From Halobacteriovoraceae bacterium (lineage in GTDB: Bacteria > Bdellovibrionota > Bacteriovoracia > Bacteriovoracales > Bacteriovoracaceae), in the NCBI GenBank assembly GCA_002718735.1, contig PBFR01000029.1, positions 1 to 35,724 of the forward strand: a stretch of 35,724 nucleotides of DNA, given 5' to 3'. Positions 16,213 through 24,228 of this stretch are shown here, piece by piece (the first letter of the stretch is position 1; every line of letters starts with the position of its first letter). The position numbers and the translations under genes are program-made. The notes below the pieces were generated by a model. That model saw nothing but the letters and a program-made list of their open reading frames with translations, made no database searches and was not told where the DNA came from.

Positions 16213-17376
16213 ATGGGCTCAACCTGGTCCATTTTTAAGATCATATCAGAAGGAAGAGCCGCAACACGCTTTCTAGTTGCGGCCTTGTTAAGCTTTTCTT
16301 TTTCAATTGCCGTCATTTTATCAACTATTGGACTTATGGATGGATTCGAGAGTAGTCTTCGAAAGTCCCTTAAAGGTTCATCTGGTGATTTTCAAATTAC
16401 ATCCTCAAAAGGATACTTTCTAATCGAAAAAATAACTGACTCGTTGGAAGGGTACAAATGGTCTCCTATCATGCAGGTCGAGTCCTTTGCGGTCGCAAAT
16501 GAGACTAATAAGGGAGTCTTGGTAAAGGGGATTGAAACTAAAAGTTTTAATCAGGTGACTGGGCTTAATCTAGAATTAGAAAAGGGGGTGGCAATTGGTG
16601 TTGTCCTTGCCAAAGAGCTTGGACTTAAGCTTGGAGATGAGCTTCTTCTGACATTTGCAAGCGACAAGATGAGAGATCAGGCCGGAGCTATTTTAAAAAA
16701 GTATACAGTGGACTCAATTGTTAGGCATGGGATCTACGAGAAAGACTTGAGATTTGTCTATATCTCTCGCTCAGAGCTTCTTGATACTTTCAAATATAAA
16801 GACGGTGCGGTCAATAAACTTCTTCTATCAAAAAATGAGGGGCAAGACTTTGAATTTGCTTTCTCAAAGCTTGAACAAGTTGTAAGTCATCCATATAAGC
16901 TTGAGCCGTATTGGGCCGAATATAAAACATTACTAAAGGCTGTGGAGGTAGAGAAGGCCTCAATCAGTTTGATCCTTCAGATTATTGTCGTGGTGGCAAT
17001 TTTTAACGTAATCGCTTTTATCATCTATATAATGGAAAAAAAGTCACAAGAGTTTTTCTTGCTTAGAGCTTTTGGTGCAAGTATTTCAACTATTTCTAGG
17101 TTTTGGAAGGTTCTGTTGTTTTTTGTATGGTTTGCATCATCCGTGATTGCAGTGGGAATGACTTGGATCTTTAATTTAATAATTGGAAAGCTGCCGGTAT
17201 TTCAGCTACCGGGCGATATATATGTCTTAAGTAAACTTGAGATCCAGCTAGGTTTAGAAGATTATCTTTTGGTGTTCTCTTTGGCCTTTTTATGGATTTT
17301 TCTGATTGGAACTGTGACTATGTGGAGAATGAAAAAGAAGACAGTTCTCTCTGGCCTTAGACAGGAGTTTAAATAA
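16213..17376 (+). CDS. lolC: Lipoprotein-releasing ABC permease, LolC/LolE type
   Basis: A 387-residue inner-membrane permease that, with LolD, extracts lipoproteins from the inner membrane for LolA. Layout: helix 1 at about 18-40, a periplasmic MacB-PCD-like domain at about 43-250, then three C-terminal FtsX-type helices (about 255-275, 295-320, 355-378). The PGDIYVLSKL stretch near 334-343 is typical of LolC/E. It starts at the base after the lysS stop, with GAGGAG lying in the lysS end, and overlaps lolD by one base. Only one permease gene is present; classical systems have LolC plus LolE, while some bacteria use a single LolF-like permease. I cannot assign C versus E. Confidence 0.88.
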   Translation: MGSTWSIFKIISEGRAATRFLVAALLSFSFSIAVILSTIGLMDGFESSLRKSLKGSSGDFQITSSKGYFLIEKITDSLEGYKWSPIMQVESFAVANETNKGVLVKGIETKSFNQVTGLNLELEKGVAIGVVLAKELGLKLGDELLLTFASDKMRDQAGAILKKYTVDSIVRHGIYEKDLRFVYISRSELLDTFKYKDGAVNKLLLSKNEGQDFEFAFSKLEQVVSHPYKLEPYWAEYKTLLKAVEVEKASISLILQIIVVVAIFNVIAFIIYIMEKKSQEFFLLRAFGASISTISRFWKVLLFFVWFASSVIAVGMTWIFNLIIGKLPVFQLPGDIYVLSKLEIQLGLEDYLLVFSLAFLWIFLIGTVTMWRMKKKTVLSGLRQEFK

Positions 17377-18035
17377 TGAGTTTTATAGAGTGTACTAATG
17401 TGCAAAAAAACTTTGGTGCCACAAAGGTTCTAAGAGGAATTGACTTCAGTTTGGAGGCCAGGGAACAGGTGGCACTTGTTGGAGCCTCAGGGTCTGGGAA
17501 GTCAACCTTTCTATATCTTTTAGGAGGCTTGGATACGGCCGATGAGGGAGTGGTTAAAGTTAACTCCAAAGAACTCTCTAAATTGAGTGATCAAGGACTT
17601 GCAAACTATAGAAACAACGCAGTTGGATTTATATTTCAGTTTCACTTTTTGCTTCCATCAATGAACTGTTTGGATAATCTGTTGTTACCTGCAAAAATTG
17701 GAAATCATTCAATTAAGAAAACTAAGGAACATGTCCTGGAACTTGTTGATAGACTCGGTGTGTCGCACTGTTTGAAGAAGTATCCTTATGAAATATCTGG
17801 TGGCGAACAGCAAAGAATTAATATTGTTCGTGCTCTCTCTTTGAAGCCTTCTTTGTTGCTTTGCGATGAACCAACTGGAAACTTGGATAGTAAAAACTCT
17901 GAACTTGTCTCAAGCACACTTTCAGAACTGGCCAAGGATTATAACAGTGCCATGATAGTGGTGACTCATGACAATAATGTTGCATCGCATTTTCCTCGTA
18001 AAATAGTCATTGAAGATGGTCGGATAATTAGCTAA
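17376..18035 (+). CDS. lolD: LolD, ATPase of the lipoprotein-releasing system
   Basis: A 219-residue ABC ATPase with Walker A GASGSGKST (36-44), Q-loop Q88, signature SGGEQ (141-145), Walker B LLLCDEP (160-166, catalytic E165) and switch H198. Length and sequence fit the LolD/MacB-type exporter ATPases. It energises lipoprotein release together with the permease gene it overlaps by one base (TAATG, with AGGAG upstream). Downstream, a weak 6-bp hairpin (18037-18055) lies before bamA but has only TTT after it, so read-through into bamA is likely. Confidence 0.93.
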   Translation: MSFIECTNVQKNFGATKVLRGIDFSLEAREQVALVGASGSGKSTFLYLLGGLDTADEGVVKVNSKELSKLSDQGLANYRNNAVGFIFQFHFLLPSMNCLDNLLLPAKIGNHSIKKTKEHVLELVDRLGVSHCLKKYPYEISGGEQQRINIVRALSLKPSLLLCDEPTGNLDSKNSELVSSTLSELAKDYNSAMIVVTHDNNVASHFPRKIVIEDGRIIS

Positions 18036-18087
18036 TATCACTGTCAATTAGTGATTTCCATAGCTTGCTAAAAGGTTCGAAACGTTC

Positions 18088-20373
18088 ATGTTAAAGTATA
18101 TTCTTTTATCTATTCATCTATTGTGTATTTCTTCTTTTGCGCAAGAAAGCCTTGGTAAGGTCGAAGACTTTTTTAAAGTTGATGAAATTCAAGTTGTCGG
18201 CGTTAAAAAAGTTGAGCCGGAGGCTGTGACCGAGAAGGTTTCCCTTAAAGAGGGAAGTATGGCCACTAATTACTCAATCAGAGAGGCAATTAAATCAATC
18301 TATGATTTAAAATACTTTGAAGTGGTTGAGGCCCATCACATTAAAAAGGATGGCAAAAACGTTCTTCAATTCAAAGTCAAAGAAAAGCCAATTGTAAGTA
18401 AAATTATTTTTGAGGGAAATGACGAAGTTTCTTCTGAAGATCTAAAAGAACAAATAAAGACAAGAGAGTTCAACATTCTAGATGTGAACACAGTGAAGGC
18501 GGATGTTTCAAAGGTTCAGGACTTCTACGAAGAAAAGGGATTCTTTCTTGCAAACGTAGGTTATGAGCTTGTTGACAACTCTTTGGGCGGAGTTGATTTA
18601 AAGTTCATGATTCGAGAATTTGATAAGGTTAGAGTTAAACGAATCATGTTCTTGGGCAACAATGAGATAAAGGATGATGAGCTAAAATCCTTCATGCAAA
18701 CAAGGGAAGAGTCTTTGTTCTCTCCTTTAAGTGGCTCTGGGAACTTTAAAGAGTTTAACTTTAAAAACGATGTTGAAAGACTTAAGTACCTTTATAAAAC
18801 GCGTGGTTACCTTCAGGTAAACATCGGTAACCCATCTATTACTGTTTCAGAAGACAAGAAGTGGATCTTTATCACAATTAAAGTAAACGAAGGTCCAAAG
18901 TTCTCTATCAATAATATTTTTTATAATGGAGAGTTGTTGTTCACTGAAAATGAGATGAGAGAAAAGACTCAACTCAAGTCGGGTGACATCTACTCGGAAG
19001 AAACACTTCGCCAAGACATTCAGGCCTTAACTGAGATGTATCAAGACAAAGGGTATGCATTTGCAAACGTTTTAAGAACCTTGCAGATGGTGCCTGGTGA
19101 GAACAAGGTAGATATCAACTACTCTTTCGAGAAAGGCGAAATTGCTTACTTTGGAAAAATCATCATCAAAGGTAACACTAAAACGCGTGATAAAGTCGTT
19201 AGAAGAGAGTTAAAGATCTATGAGGGAATGATGTACTCTGGGTCTTTATTGAGAAAATCAAAAGAGAATGTTGTTCGACTTGGATTTTTTGAACCTGCAA
19301 GTGTTGTCTTTAATACAGTGTCTCCAAAGGGAAGCAATAACGTTCTTAACGTTGAAATATCGGTAAAGGAGAGACAAACTGGTCAGATCTCTGTAGGGGC
19401 CGGTTACTCTACGGCCACTAAGGGCTTCTTCCAAGCTTCTGTTTCTCAAAATAACTTTAGAGGTCTCGGACAGAATTTAAACCTTAACGTTTCGTTGGCC
19501 GAAAACCAAAAAACTTATAACTTAGGTTTCACTGAACCATACTTTCTGGATACCAAGTGGACTGCAGGTGGTGATATCTACCGTACACAAAGTGGGCTTA
19601 TTAGCTCGTTTAGTTCAGAAAAATACGGTGGGGATGTAAGAGTTGGATATCCAATATTTGAATATACAAGACTTTTCATGACACTAAGACATGAGGTTAC
19701 AAATATTCAGAATGTTAGAAACCCAACTGTTGATGAAGATATTGAAAACGGGACGGCGGCAACTGTTCAAATGTCCTTAAGATTGGATAAAAGAAACAAT
19801 ATTTTTGAGCCTAGTGATGGTCACTTTGGATCTGCAACTTTGGAATATGCAGGGTTTTACGGTGACCAAAAGTGGTTAAAGGCCTCTTTAGAGGGACGTT
19901 ACTACGAGCCTATTTATGAGGAATTGGTGTTTAGATCAAGAGTAAGAGCTGAGCAACTAATGAAAACCTCAGACAGGGCATTGCCAAGAACGGAGAAATT
20001 TCAATTAGGTGGTGCAAGGAACATGCGTGGTTACGACTTTGAAGACGTTGGTCCAAAAGAGTTGTTGGAAGATGAAATTTCCGGAGAGGAGAGGTTGTTT
20101 AATATTGGTGGACAATTTTCGTTACTAACAACACTTGAGCTAGAGCATCCACTAATCAAGGAAGCAGGGCTTAAGTGGGTGGTTTTCTATGATGCCGGTA
20201 ACGTTTTCGAAACTTCATTGGGAGATGATTTTACTCTGAGACAGGACTACGGGTTCGGATTTAGATGGTTCTCTCCAATAGGTGTGTTAAGATTTGAATT
20301 TGGATACCCAATTGATCCTGAAGAGGGACAAGACGGTCAACAATTCCATTTTGATATTGGACAGTTGTTTTAA
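18088..20373 (+). CDS. bamA: BamA, outer-membrane barrel assembly factor
   Basis: A 761-residue Omp85 protein that inserts barrels into the outer membrane (E. coli 810). The signal peptide spans 1-18 (cut after SFA). About five POTRA domains follow in the periplasm at roughly 28-345, with recurring (I/V)xFxGN starts such as IIFEGN, IMFLGN and IIIKGN. The 16-strand barrel follows, with the lid-loop motif N645-M-R647-G-Y-D-F in place of VRGF, keeping the essential Arg. It ends in GQLF with the terminal Phe. The ribosome site is weak (AAAGG, 12 bases before the ATG). Neighbours lolD, skp and lpxD fit an envelope assembly operon. Start position is the least sure part. Confidence 0.96.
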   Translation: MLKYILLSIHLLCISSFAQESLGKVEDFFKVDEIQVVGVKKVEPEAVTEKVSLKEGSMATNYSIREAIKSIYDLKYFEVVEAHHIKKDGKNVLQFKVKEKPIVSKIIFEGNDEVSSEDLKEQIKTREFNILDVNTVKADVSKVQDFYEEKGFFLANVGYELVDNSLGGVDLKFMIREFDKVRVKRIMFLGNNEIKDDELKSFMQTREESLFSPLSGSGNFKEFNFKNDVERLKYLYKTRGYLQVNIGNPSITVSEDKKWIFITIKVNEGPKFSINNIFYNGELLFTENEMREKTQLKSGDIYSEETLRQDIQALTEMYQDKGYAFANVLRTLQMVPGENKVDINYSFEKGEIAYFGKIIIKGNTKTRDKVVRRELKIYEGMMYSGSLLRKSKENVVRLGFFEPASVVFNTVSPKGSNNVLNVEISVKERQTGQISVGAGYSTATKGFFQASVSQNNFRGLGQNLNLNVSLAENQKTYNLGFTEPYFLDTKWTAGGDIYRTQSGLISSFSSEKYGGDVRVGYPIFEYTRLFMTLRHEVTNIQNVRNPTVDEDIENGTAATVQMSLRLDKRNNIFEPSDGHFGSATLEYAGFYGDQKWLKASLEGRYYEPIYEELVFRSRVRAEQLMKTSDRALPRTEKFQLGGARNMRGYDFEDVGPKELLEDEISGEERLFNIGGQFSLLTTLELEHPLIKEAGLKWVVFYDAGNVFETSLGDDFTLRQDYGFGFRWFSPIGVLRFEFGYPIDPEEGQDGQQFHFDIGQLF

Positions 20374-20417
20374 AGTACATAGCTCTGCAGTTGGTGCGAG
20401 GGTCTAAGGAGGAAGAA

Positions 20418-20921
20418 ATGAAAAAAATAATTTTGGTAATGGCGTTGGCATTTTCTTTTTCTGCCATGGCGGAAGTAAAAATAGCTATTGTGAATATTCA
20501 GAAAGTAATTACATCTATTGGTGAAGGCAAAAGTGTAATGCAGACTTTGGAGAAATCATTCAAATCAAAGCAAAAAGAGATCAAGGCCGAAGAGGATGCA
20601 ATTAAGAAGTTGCAACAAGACTATCAAAAACAAAGCTCTCTATTGAGCGACAAGGCCAAGGCCACAAAAGAAGATGAAATTAGAAAAAAGATTGCAAGTC
20701 TTCAAAGAAAAACTATGGAGTATCAGAAGAATATTCAAAACCAAGAAAAAGAGCTTAAGAAGCCTATCTTGGAAAAGCTTAAACCTGTTATTGACAGTGT
20801 AAGTAAGAAGAAAGAGGTTGCTCTGACTTTTGAAGCTTCTTCCTCTCCTGTTGTATACGCTCAAAAGCAAGTTGATATCACTGAAGACGTGATTAAGGCC
20901 TACGACAAAAAACACAAGTAA
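20418..20921 (+). CDS. skp: Skp/OmpH periplasmic chaperone
   Basis: A 167-residue periplasmic chaperone that holds unfolded outer-membrane proteins on their way to BamA. The signal peptide is 1-18 (cut after AMA). The mature protein opens with the family strand VKIAIVNIQKV, followed by long charged helices at about 45-125 that form the tentacles, and ends in the trimer core. The start is the ATG at 20418: AAGGAGG lies 5 bases upstream and the signal peptide begins there, so a longer reading from 20391 is rejected. It lies 44 bases after bamA and 3 bases before lpxD, as in many Gram-negatives. Confidence 0.93.
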   Translation: MKKIILVMALAFSFSAMAEVKIAIVNIQKVITSIGEGKSVMQTLEKSFKSKQKEIKAEEDAIKKLQQDYQKQSSLLSDKAKATKEDEIRKKIASLQRKTMEYQKNIQNQEKELKKPILEKLKPVIDSVSKKKEVALTFEASSSPVVYAQKQVDITEDVIKAYDKKHK

Positions 20922-20924
20922 TTT

Positions 20925-22025
20925 ATGAAATTCAACGAATTAAAAAGTGTTGGTCCCTCTTTGAATTTAGAATTCGGAGAGGAGACCGATATTGATATCC
21001 AATCAATCTCCACACCGGTTAGACCAAAAGAAAATACCTTTGTATTTATAAAAAACCAAAAGTTTTTAAATCGATTCTTGGAGGGTGAGGGATGTAGAGC
21101 GCTAGGCGCTGTATTAACTAAAAAACTATATGAATCCTTAGAGGGAGAACAACTGTCGGACTTAAAGAAGAGTCTTCAATGGCTTGCGACAGTTGAAAAT
21201 GTCGAAGAAGCAATGTGTGCCTTTTCAAAACCTTTTTATGATCAGAAGTTTGGAAGTTTGAATCTGCATGTCGACGGCAGACAGATGGGCACTGCAGATG
21301 TTCATCCTTCTGCAGAAATTGCCCAGAATGTTTTCATCGGCGAGGGTGTCGTTATTGGATCAAATGTTACGATAATGCCCGGATGCGTGATCATGCCTAA
21401 TTGCGAAATTGGTGAAGGAACTATCTTGTTTCCAAATGTGAGCATATACCCCTTCTCTAAAGTGGGGCAGGGGTGTCGAATTCATTCCAACACCACAATT
21501 GGTGCAGATGGGTTTGGATATAATTTCTTGGGTGGTGAGCACAAGAAGGTTTGGCACTTTGGTGGAGTTGAAATAAGAGACAATGTGGAAATTGGATCAA
21601 ATTCTGCGGTTGATGCCGGAGCTTTTTCTCCAACATTTATAGATAATGGAACCAAAATTGATAACTTCTGCCAAGTGGCCCACAACTCAAGAATTGGAAA
21701 AGACGTCATCATCTGTGGACGTGCAGGTGTAGCAGGAAGTGTGACACTTGAAGATTATGTTGTTTTGGGAGCTGGGGCCGGTTGTGCACCGGGAGCTCAC
21801 TTGAAGACCGGAACTCAGGTTGCGGCCATGGGGATTGTTAGTGAGAATGCGGTTTGGGGCCCTAAAGCGACTTTGGGCGGTCATCCCGCTAGACCTTTAA
21901 AAGAATGGCTAAGAACTCAGGCCAAAATTAATATTCTGACAAAGAAAAAGGAGGTTGATTATGCTAATGGACAAAAAACAGGTCGTAGAATTTTTACCGC
22001 ATCGAGATCCTTTTCTATTTATTGA
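20925..22025 (+). CDS. lpxD: LpxD, UDP-3-O-acylglucosamine N-acyltransferase
   Basis: A 366-residue enzyme that adds the second hydroxyacyl chain in lipid A synthesis, from acyl-ACP. The N-terminal uridine-binding domain spans about 1-105. The left-handed beta-helix of hexapeptide repeats spans about 122-310, with the catalytic His at H253 (KIDNFCQVAHN, matching E. coli H239) and a C-terminal helix after 322. E. coli LpxD is 341 residues; here the last 21 residues (from about 346) lie in a stretch that also codes the start of fabZ in another frame. If LpxA makes an N-acylated diamino sugar product (see lpxA), this enzyme's substrate changes likewise (inference). It lies 3 bases after skp. Confidence 0.94.
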   Translation: MKFNELKSVGPSLNLEFGEETDIDIQSISTPVRPKENTFVFIKNQKFLNRFLEGEGCRALGAVLTKKLYESLEGEQLSDLKKSLQWLATVENVEEAMCAFSKPFYDQKFGSLNLHVDGRQMGTADVHPSAEIAQNVFIGEGVVIGSNVTIMPGCVIMPNCEIGEGTILFPNVSIYPFSKVGQGCRIHSNTTIGADGFGYNFLGGEHKKVWHFGGVEIRDNVEIGSNSAVDAGAFSPTFIDNGTKIDNFCQVAHNSRIGKDVIICGRAGVAGSVTLEDYVVLGAGAGCAPGAHLKTGTQVAAMGIVSENAVWGPKATLGGHPARPLKEWLRTQAKINILTKKKEVDYANGQKTGRRIFTASRSFSIY

Positions 22026-22461
22026 TAGTGTTTCAGAGGTTGATACTTCTGGATGTGAGAGTCAAACAGAATTTAAAGAGGCAAAGGACCTGGTTGGCGC
22101 CAAGGTTACCGCTCAATTTGAGATCAAAGACGAGCTTGAAATACTTAAAGGTCACTTTCCAGGCAATCCTATTTTACCAGGAGTTGTACAAGTTGAAATG
22201 ATGGCACAGGCAAGTGCTTTTCTTTCGGTGCCTTTGGTTGGAACTGATATGGCAAATTACGACGTTGAAACTCTTTTGCTTGCTGTGGACAAGGCCAAAT
22301 TTAGAAAGCCTTTGGTTCCAGGGATGAAGCTTGAAATACAAGCTCACTTAACAAAAGTTAGAGCTAGAATGGCAAGTTATGAAGGCCTAATAACTTGCGA
22401 TGGAAATAAAATCGCCGAAGCCGTGATTATGGCATCTGTAAATATTACGAAAAGAAACTAA
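21961..22461 (+). CDS. fabZ: FabZ, 3-hydroxyacyl-ACP dehydratase
   Basis: A 166-residue hotdog-fold enzyme that dehydrates 3-hydroxyacyl-ACP in fatty acid elongation and so competes with LpxA/LpxD for hydroxyacyl-ACP. LPHRDPFLFID opens the fold, and the active site is H65 (GHFPGNP) and E79 (VVQVEMMAQAS). Compared with E. coli FabZ (151 residues) there is an insert of about 15 residues at about 30-48. I chose the ATG at 21961: GGAGG (21950-21954) lies 6 bases upstream. A TTG at 21955 is too close to that site. The start lies 65 bases inside lpxD in the +1 frame, so ribosomes must initiate within lpxD or re-initiate. Confidence 0.94.
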   Translation: MLMDKKQVVEFLPHRDPFLFIDSVSEVDTSGCESQTEFKEAKDLVGAKVTAQFEIKDELEILKGHFPGNPILPGVVQVEMMAQASAFLSVPLVGTDMANYDVETLLLAVDKAKFRKPLVPGMKLEIQAHLTKVRARMASYEGLITCDGNKIAEAVIMASVNITKRN

Positions 22462-22471
22462 AAGGAACTCA

Positions 22472-23266
22472 ATGAGTGTAGAAATTCACCCAACCGCAAT
22501 AGTGGAAGAAGGTGCTAAGTTTGGAGACAATGTAAAGATTGGTCCTTATTGTATAATTGGGTCTAATGTTTCCATTGGAGACGGAACTAAGCTTAAGTCA
22601 CATGTTGTGCTTGAAGGTCACACCATTATTGGTAAAAACAATGATATTCACCAATTTTGCTCGATAGGGGTGCCCCCTCAGGATAAAGGCTACAAAGGCG
22701 AGCCGACTGAAACAATTATTGGCGATAATAACTTGTTCAGAGAGAATGTTACTATTCACAGAGCAACGACAAAGCAAAACCATAAGACTGTAGTTGGAAG
22801 TAATGGCTACTTCATGGCCGGAGTCCATATTGCTCATGATTGTGTGGTTGGAGACAATGTAACGATGGCAAACAATACTTTATTGGCAGGCCATGTGCAT
22901 ATTGGAGACTTTGTTCAAATGGGCGGAGCTTGCGGTATTACACCATTTGTTAATATTGGAAGAGGAGCCTTCATCGGCGCTGCCAGTGCGATCGATAGAG
23001 ATATTCCACATTTTTGTGCTGCCTTAGGTAATAGGATTAGACTTAAGGGTGTTAACATCATTGGTATGAAAAGAAGAGGTTACAGCAAAGATCATATTTC
23101 AGAGGTTGTAGAATTTTATAGAATAATGGAGGCCAGTGCCTTTTCTCCAAAGGCATTCGTGGAGCATCCAGAAAATATCGAAGATTATAAAAACAACCCT
23201 GTAATTCAAGAGTTGGTTGAGTTTATTTCAAAAAGTGAAATCGGACTTCCACCGTTCATGTCTTAA
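22472..23266 (+). CDS. lpxA: LpxA, UDP-sugar O/N-acyltransferase (first lipid A step)
   Basis: A 264-residue left-handed beta-helix acyltransferase (E. coli 262) with a C-terminal helical domain from about 188. The catalytic His is H122 (VHIAHDC), matching E. coli H125; H119 and H141 (AGHV) are also kept. By alignment, E. coli H160 (in VHQF) is T157 (ITPF) here, and G173, the hydrocarbon-ruler residue that sets chain length, is A170. These changes may mean a different acyl length or a diamino sugar substrate. AAAGGA lies upstream and the spacing to fabZ is 10 bases. The Gfo/Idh gene follows 11 bases later. Confidence 0.95.
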   Translation: MSVEIHPTAIVEEGAKFGDNVKIGPYCIIGSNVSIGDGTKLKSHVVLEGHTIIGKNNDIHQFCSIGVPPQDKGYKGEPTETIIGDNNLFRENVTIHRATTKQNHKTVVGSNGYFMAGVHIAHDCVVGDNVTMANNTLLAGHVHIGDFVQMGGACGITPFVNIGRGAFIGAASAIDRDIPHFCAALGNRIRLKGVNIIGMKRRGYSKDHISEVVEFYRIMEASAFSPKAFVEHPENIEDYKNNPVIQELVEFISKSEIGLPPFMS

Positions 23267-23277
23267 AAGGAACTAAT

Positions 23278-24228
23278 ATGACTAATAAGGTAAAAGTGGC
23301 CGTGATAGGCTACGGGCATTTAGGCAGGTGGCACTCGCAAAAGGCTGCCCAATTGGACACTTGTGAACTCGTGGCAATTGTTGAATCTTTTCCTGCAAAC
23401 CAGGAAAAGGCCAAGCAGGCCCATCCTGATACAAAAATTGTAAATGATATCAATGAAGTTATGGGAGAAATAGAAGCTGCAGTAATCGTCACCCCAACTT
23501 CAACTCACTATGAGTTGGTAAAGCTGCTTCTTGAAAACGAAAAACATGTTTTTTGTGAAAAACCTCTTTGCTCCACTGTTGAGGAGGCTAAATCTCTTAA
23601 GGAAAATCTTAAAGAAGGTTTGGTTCTTCAGGTTGGACACAGTGAAAGATGTCATCAAGCATGGGAGCTATTAAGTGAAGATGTTAAATCCATTAAAGGC
23701 GCTGCCACTCTAAAGATTGAAAGGGTTGCAGCTTTTAAGGGTAGGGCAACTGATGTAGATGTTGTGCAAGACTTAATGATTCATGATTTGGACCTAACCC
23801 GTTTTCTAATGCAAAGAAAGGTCAAAAACGTTAGGGCGTATGGACATAAAATCAGGACTGGCAAGTGGGACCAGGTAAATGCTGTATTGAATTTTGAAGA
23901 TGGTTCGGTTGCCATGGTAACAAGTGGAAGAAATCACGTGAGAGAAGTTAGAAGCTTGGAGATTACCCACGACAGTGGATGTTTGTTTGTGGATCTTTTC
24001 ACAAACCAGATTTCTAAAGCAACAGACACTCAGTTCGATGATGGCGAATACGTTCAAGAGTTTCCTTATGAAAAAAGAGATCATCTTCTTATTGAGCAAG
24101 AGAACTTTTATAATTCAATTTTAAATAAAGAGGCTCCAATGGTTGGCTACGAAGATGGACTCAAGGCCATTGAGTTAGTCGAGGCCGTTTTAACCAGTTT
24201 GGAATTAGGTAAAGAGGTTGAAGTCTAA
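23278..24228 (+). CDS. gnnA: Gfo/Idh/MocA oxidoreductase, candidate GnnA
   Basis: A 316-residue NAD(P)-dependent sugar dehydrogenase. The Rossmann motif is G11-Y-G-H-L-G16, the family motif is C-E94-K95-P96-L with the catalytic Lys, and D165...H169 (DLMIHDLDL) is typical of the substrate side. In Acidithiobacillus ferrooxidans the related GnnA, with the aminotransferase GnnB, turns UDP-GlcNAc into the 3-amino sugar used by LpxA, and both genes lie between lpxA and lpxB. The same position here is the main argument for GnnA; no gnnB follows. It has an AAAAGGAAC ribosome site and overlaps lpxB by 11 bases. Another sugar oxidoreductase cannot be excluded. Confidence 0.7.
   Translation: MTNKVKVAVIGYGHLGRWHSQKAAQLDTCELVAIVESFPANQEKAKQAHPDTKIVNDINEVMGEIEAAVIVTPTSTHYELVKLLLENEKHVFCEKPLCSTVEEAKSLKENLKEGLVLQVGHSERCHQAWELLSEDVKSIKGAATLKIERVAAFKGRATDVDVVQDLMIHDLDLTRFLMQRKVKNVRAYGHKIRTGKWDQVNAVLNFEDGSVAMVTSGRNHVREVRSLEITHDSGCLFVDLFTNQISKATDTQFDDGEYVQEFPYEKRDHLLIEQENFYNSILNKEAPMVGYEDGLKAIELVEAVLTSLELGKEVEV

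Noticed and set aside
18037..18055. Hairpin between lolD and bamA as a terminator.
   Set aside because: The stem is only 6 bp, A/T-rich and followed by just three T.
20391..20417. Longer skp start at 20391.
   Set aside because: It would put nine residues containing the Shine-Dalgarno before a perfect signal peptide that starts at ATG 20418.
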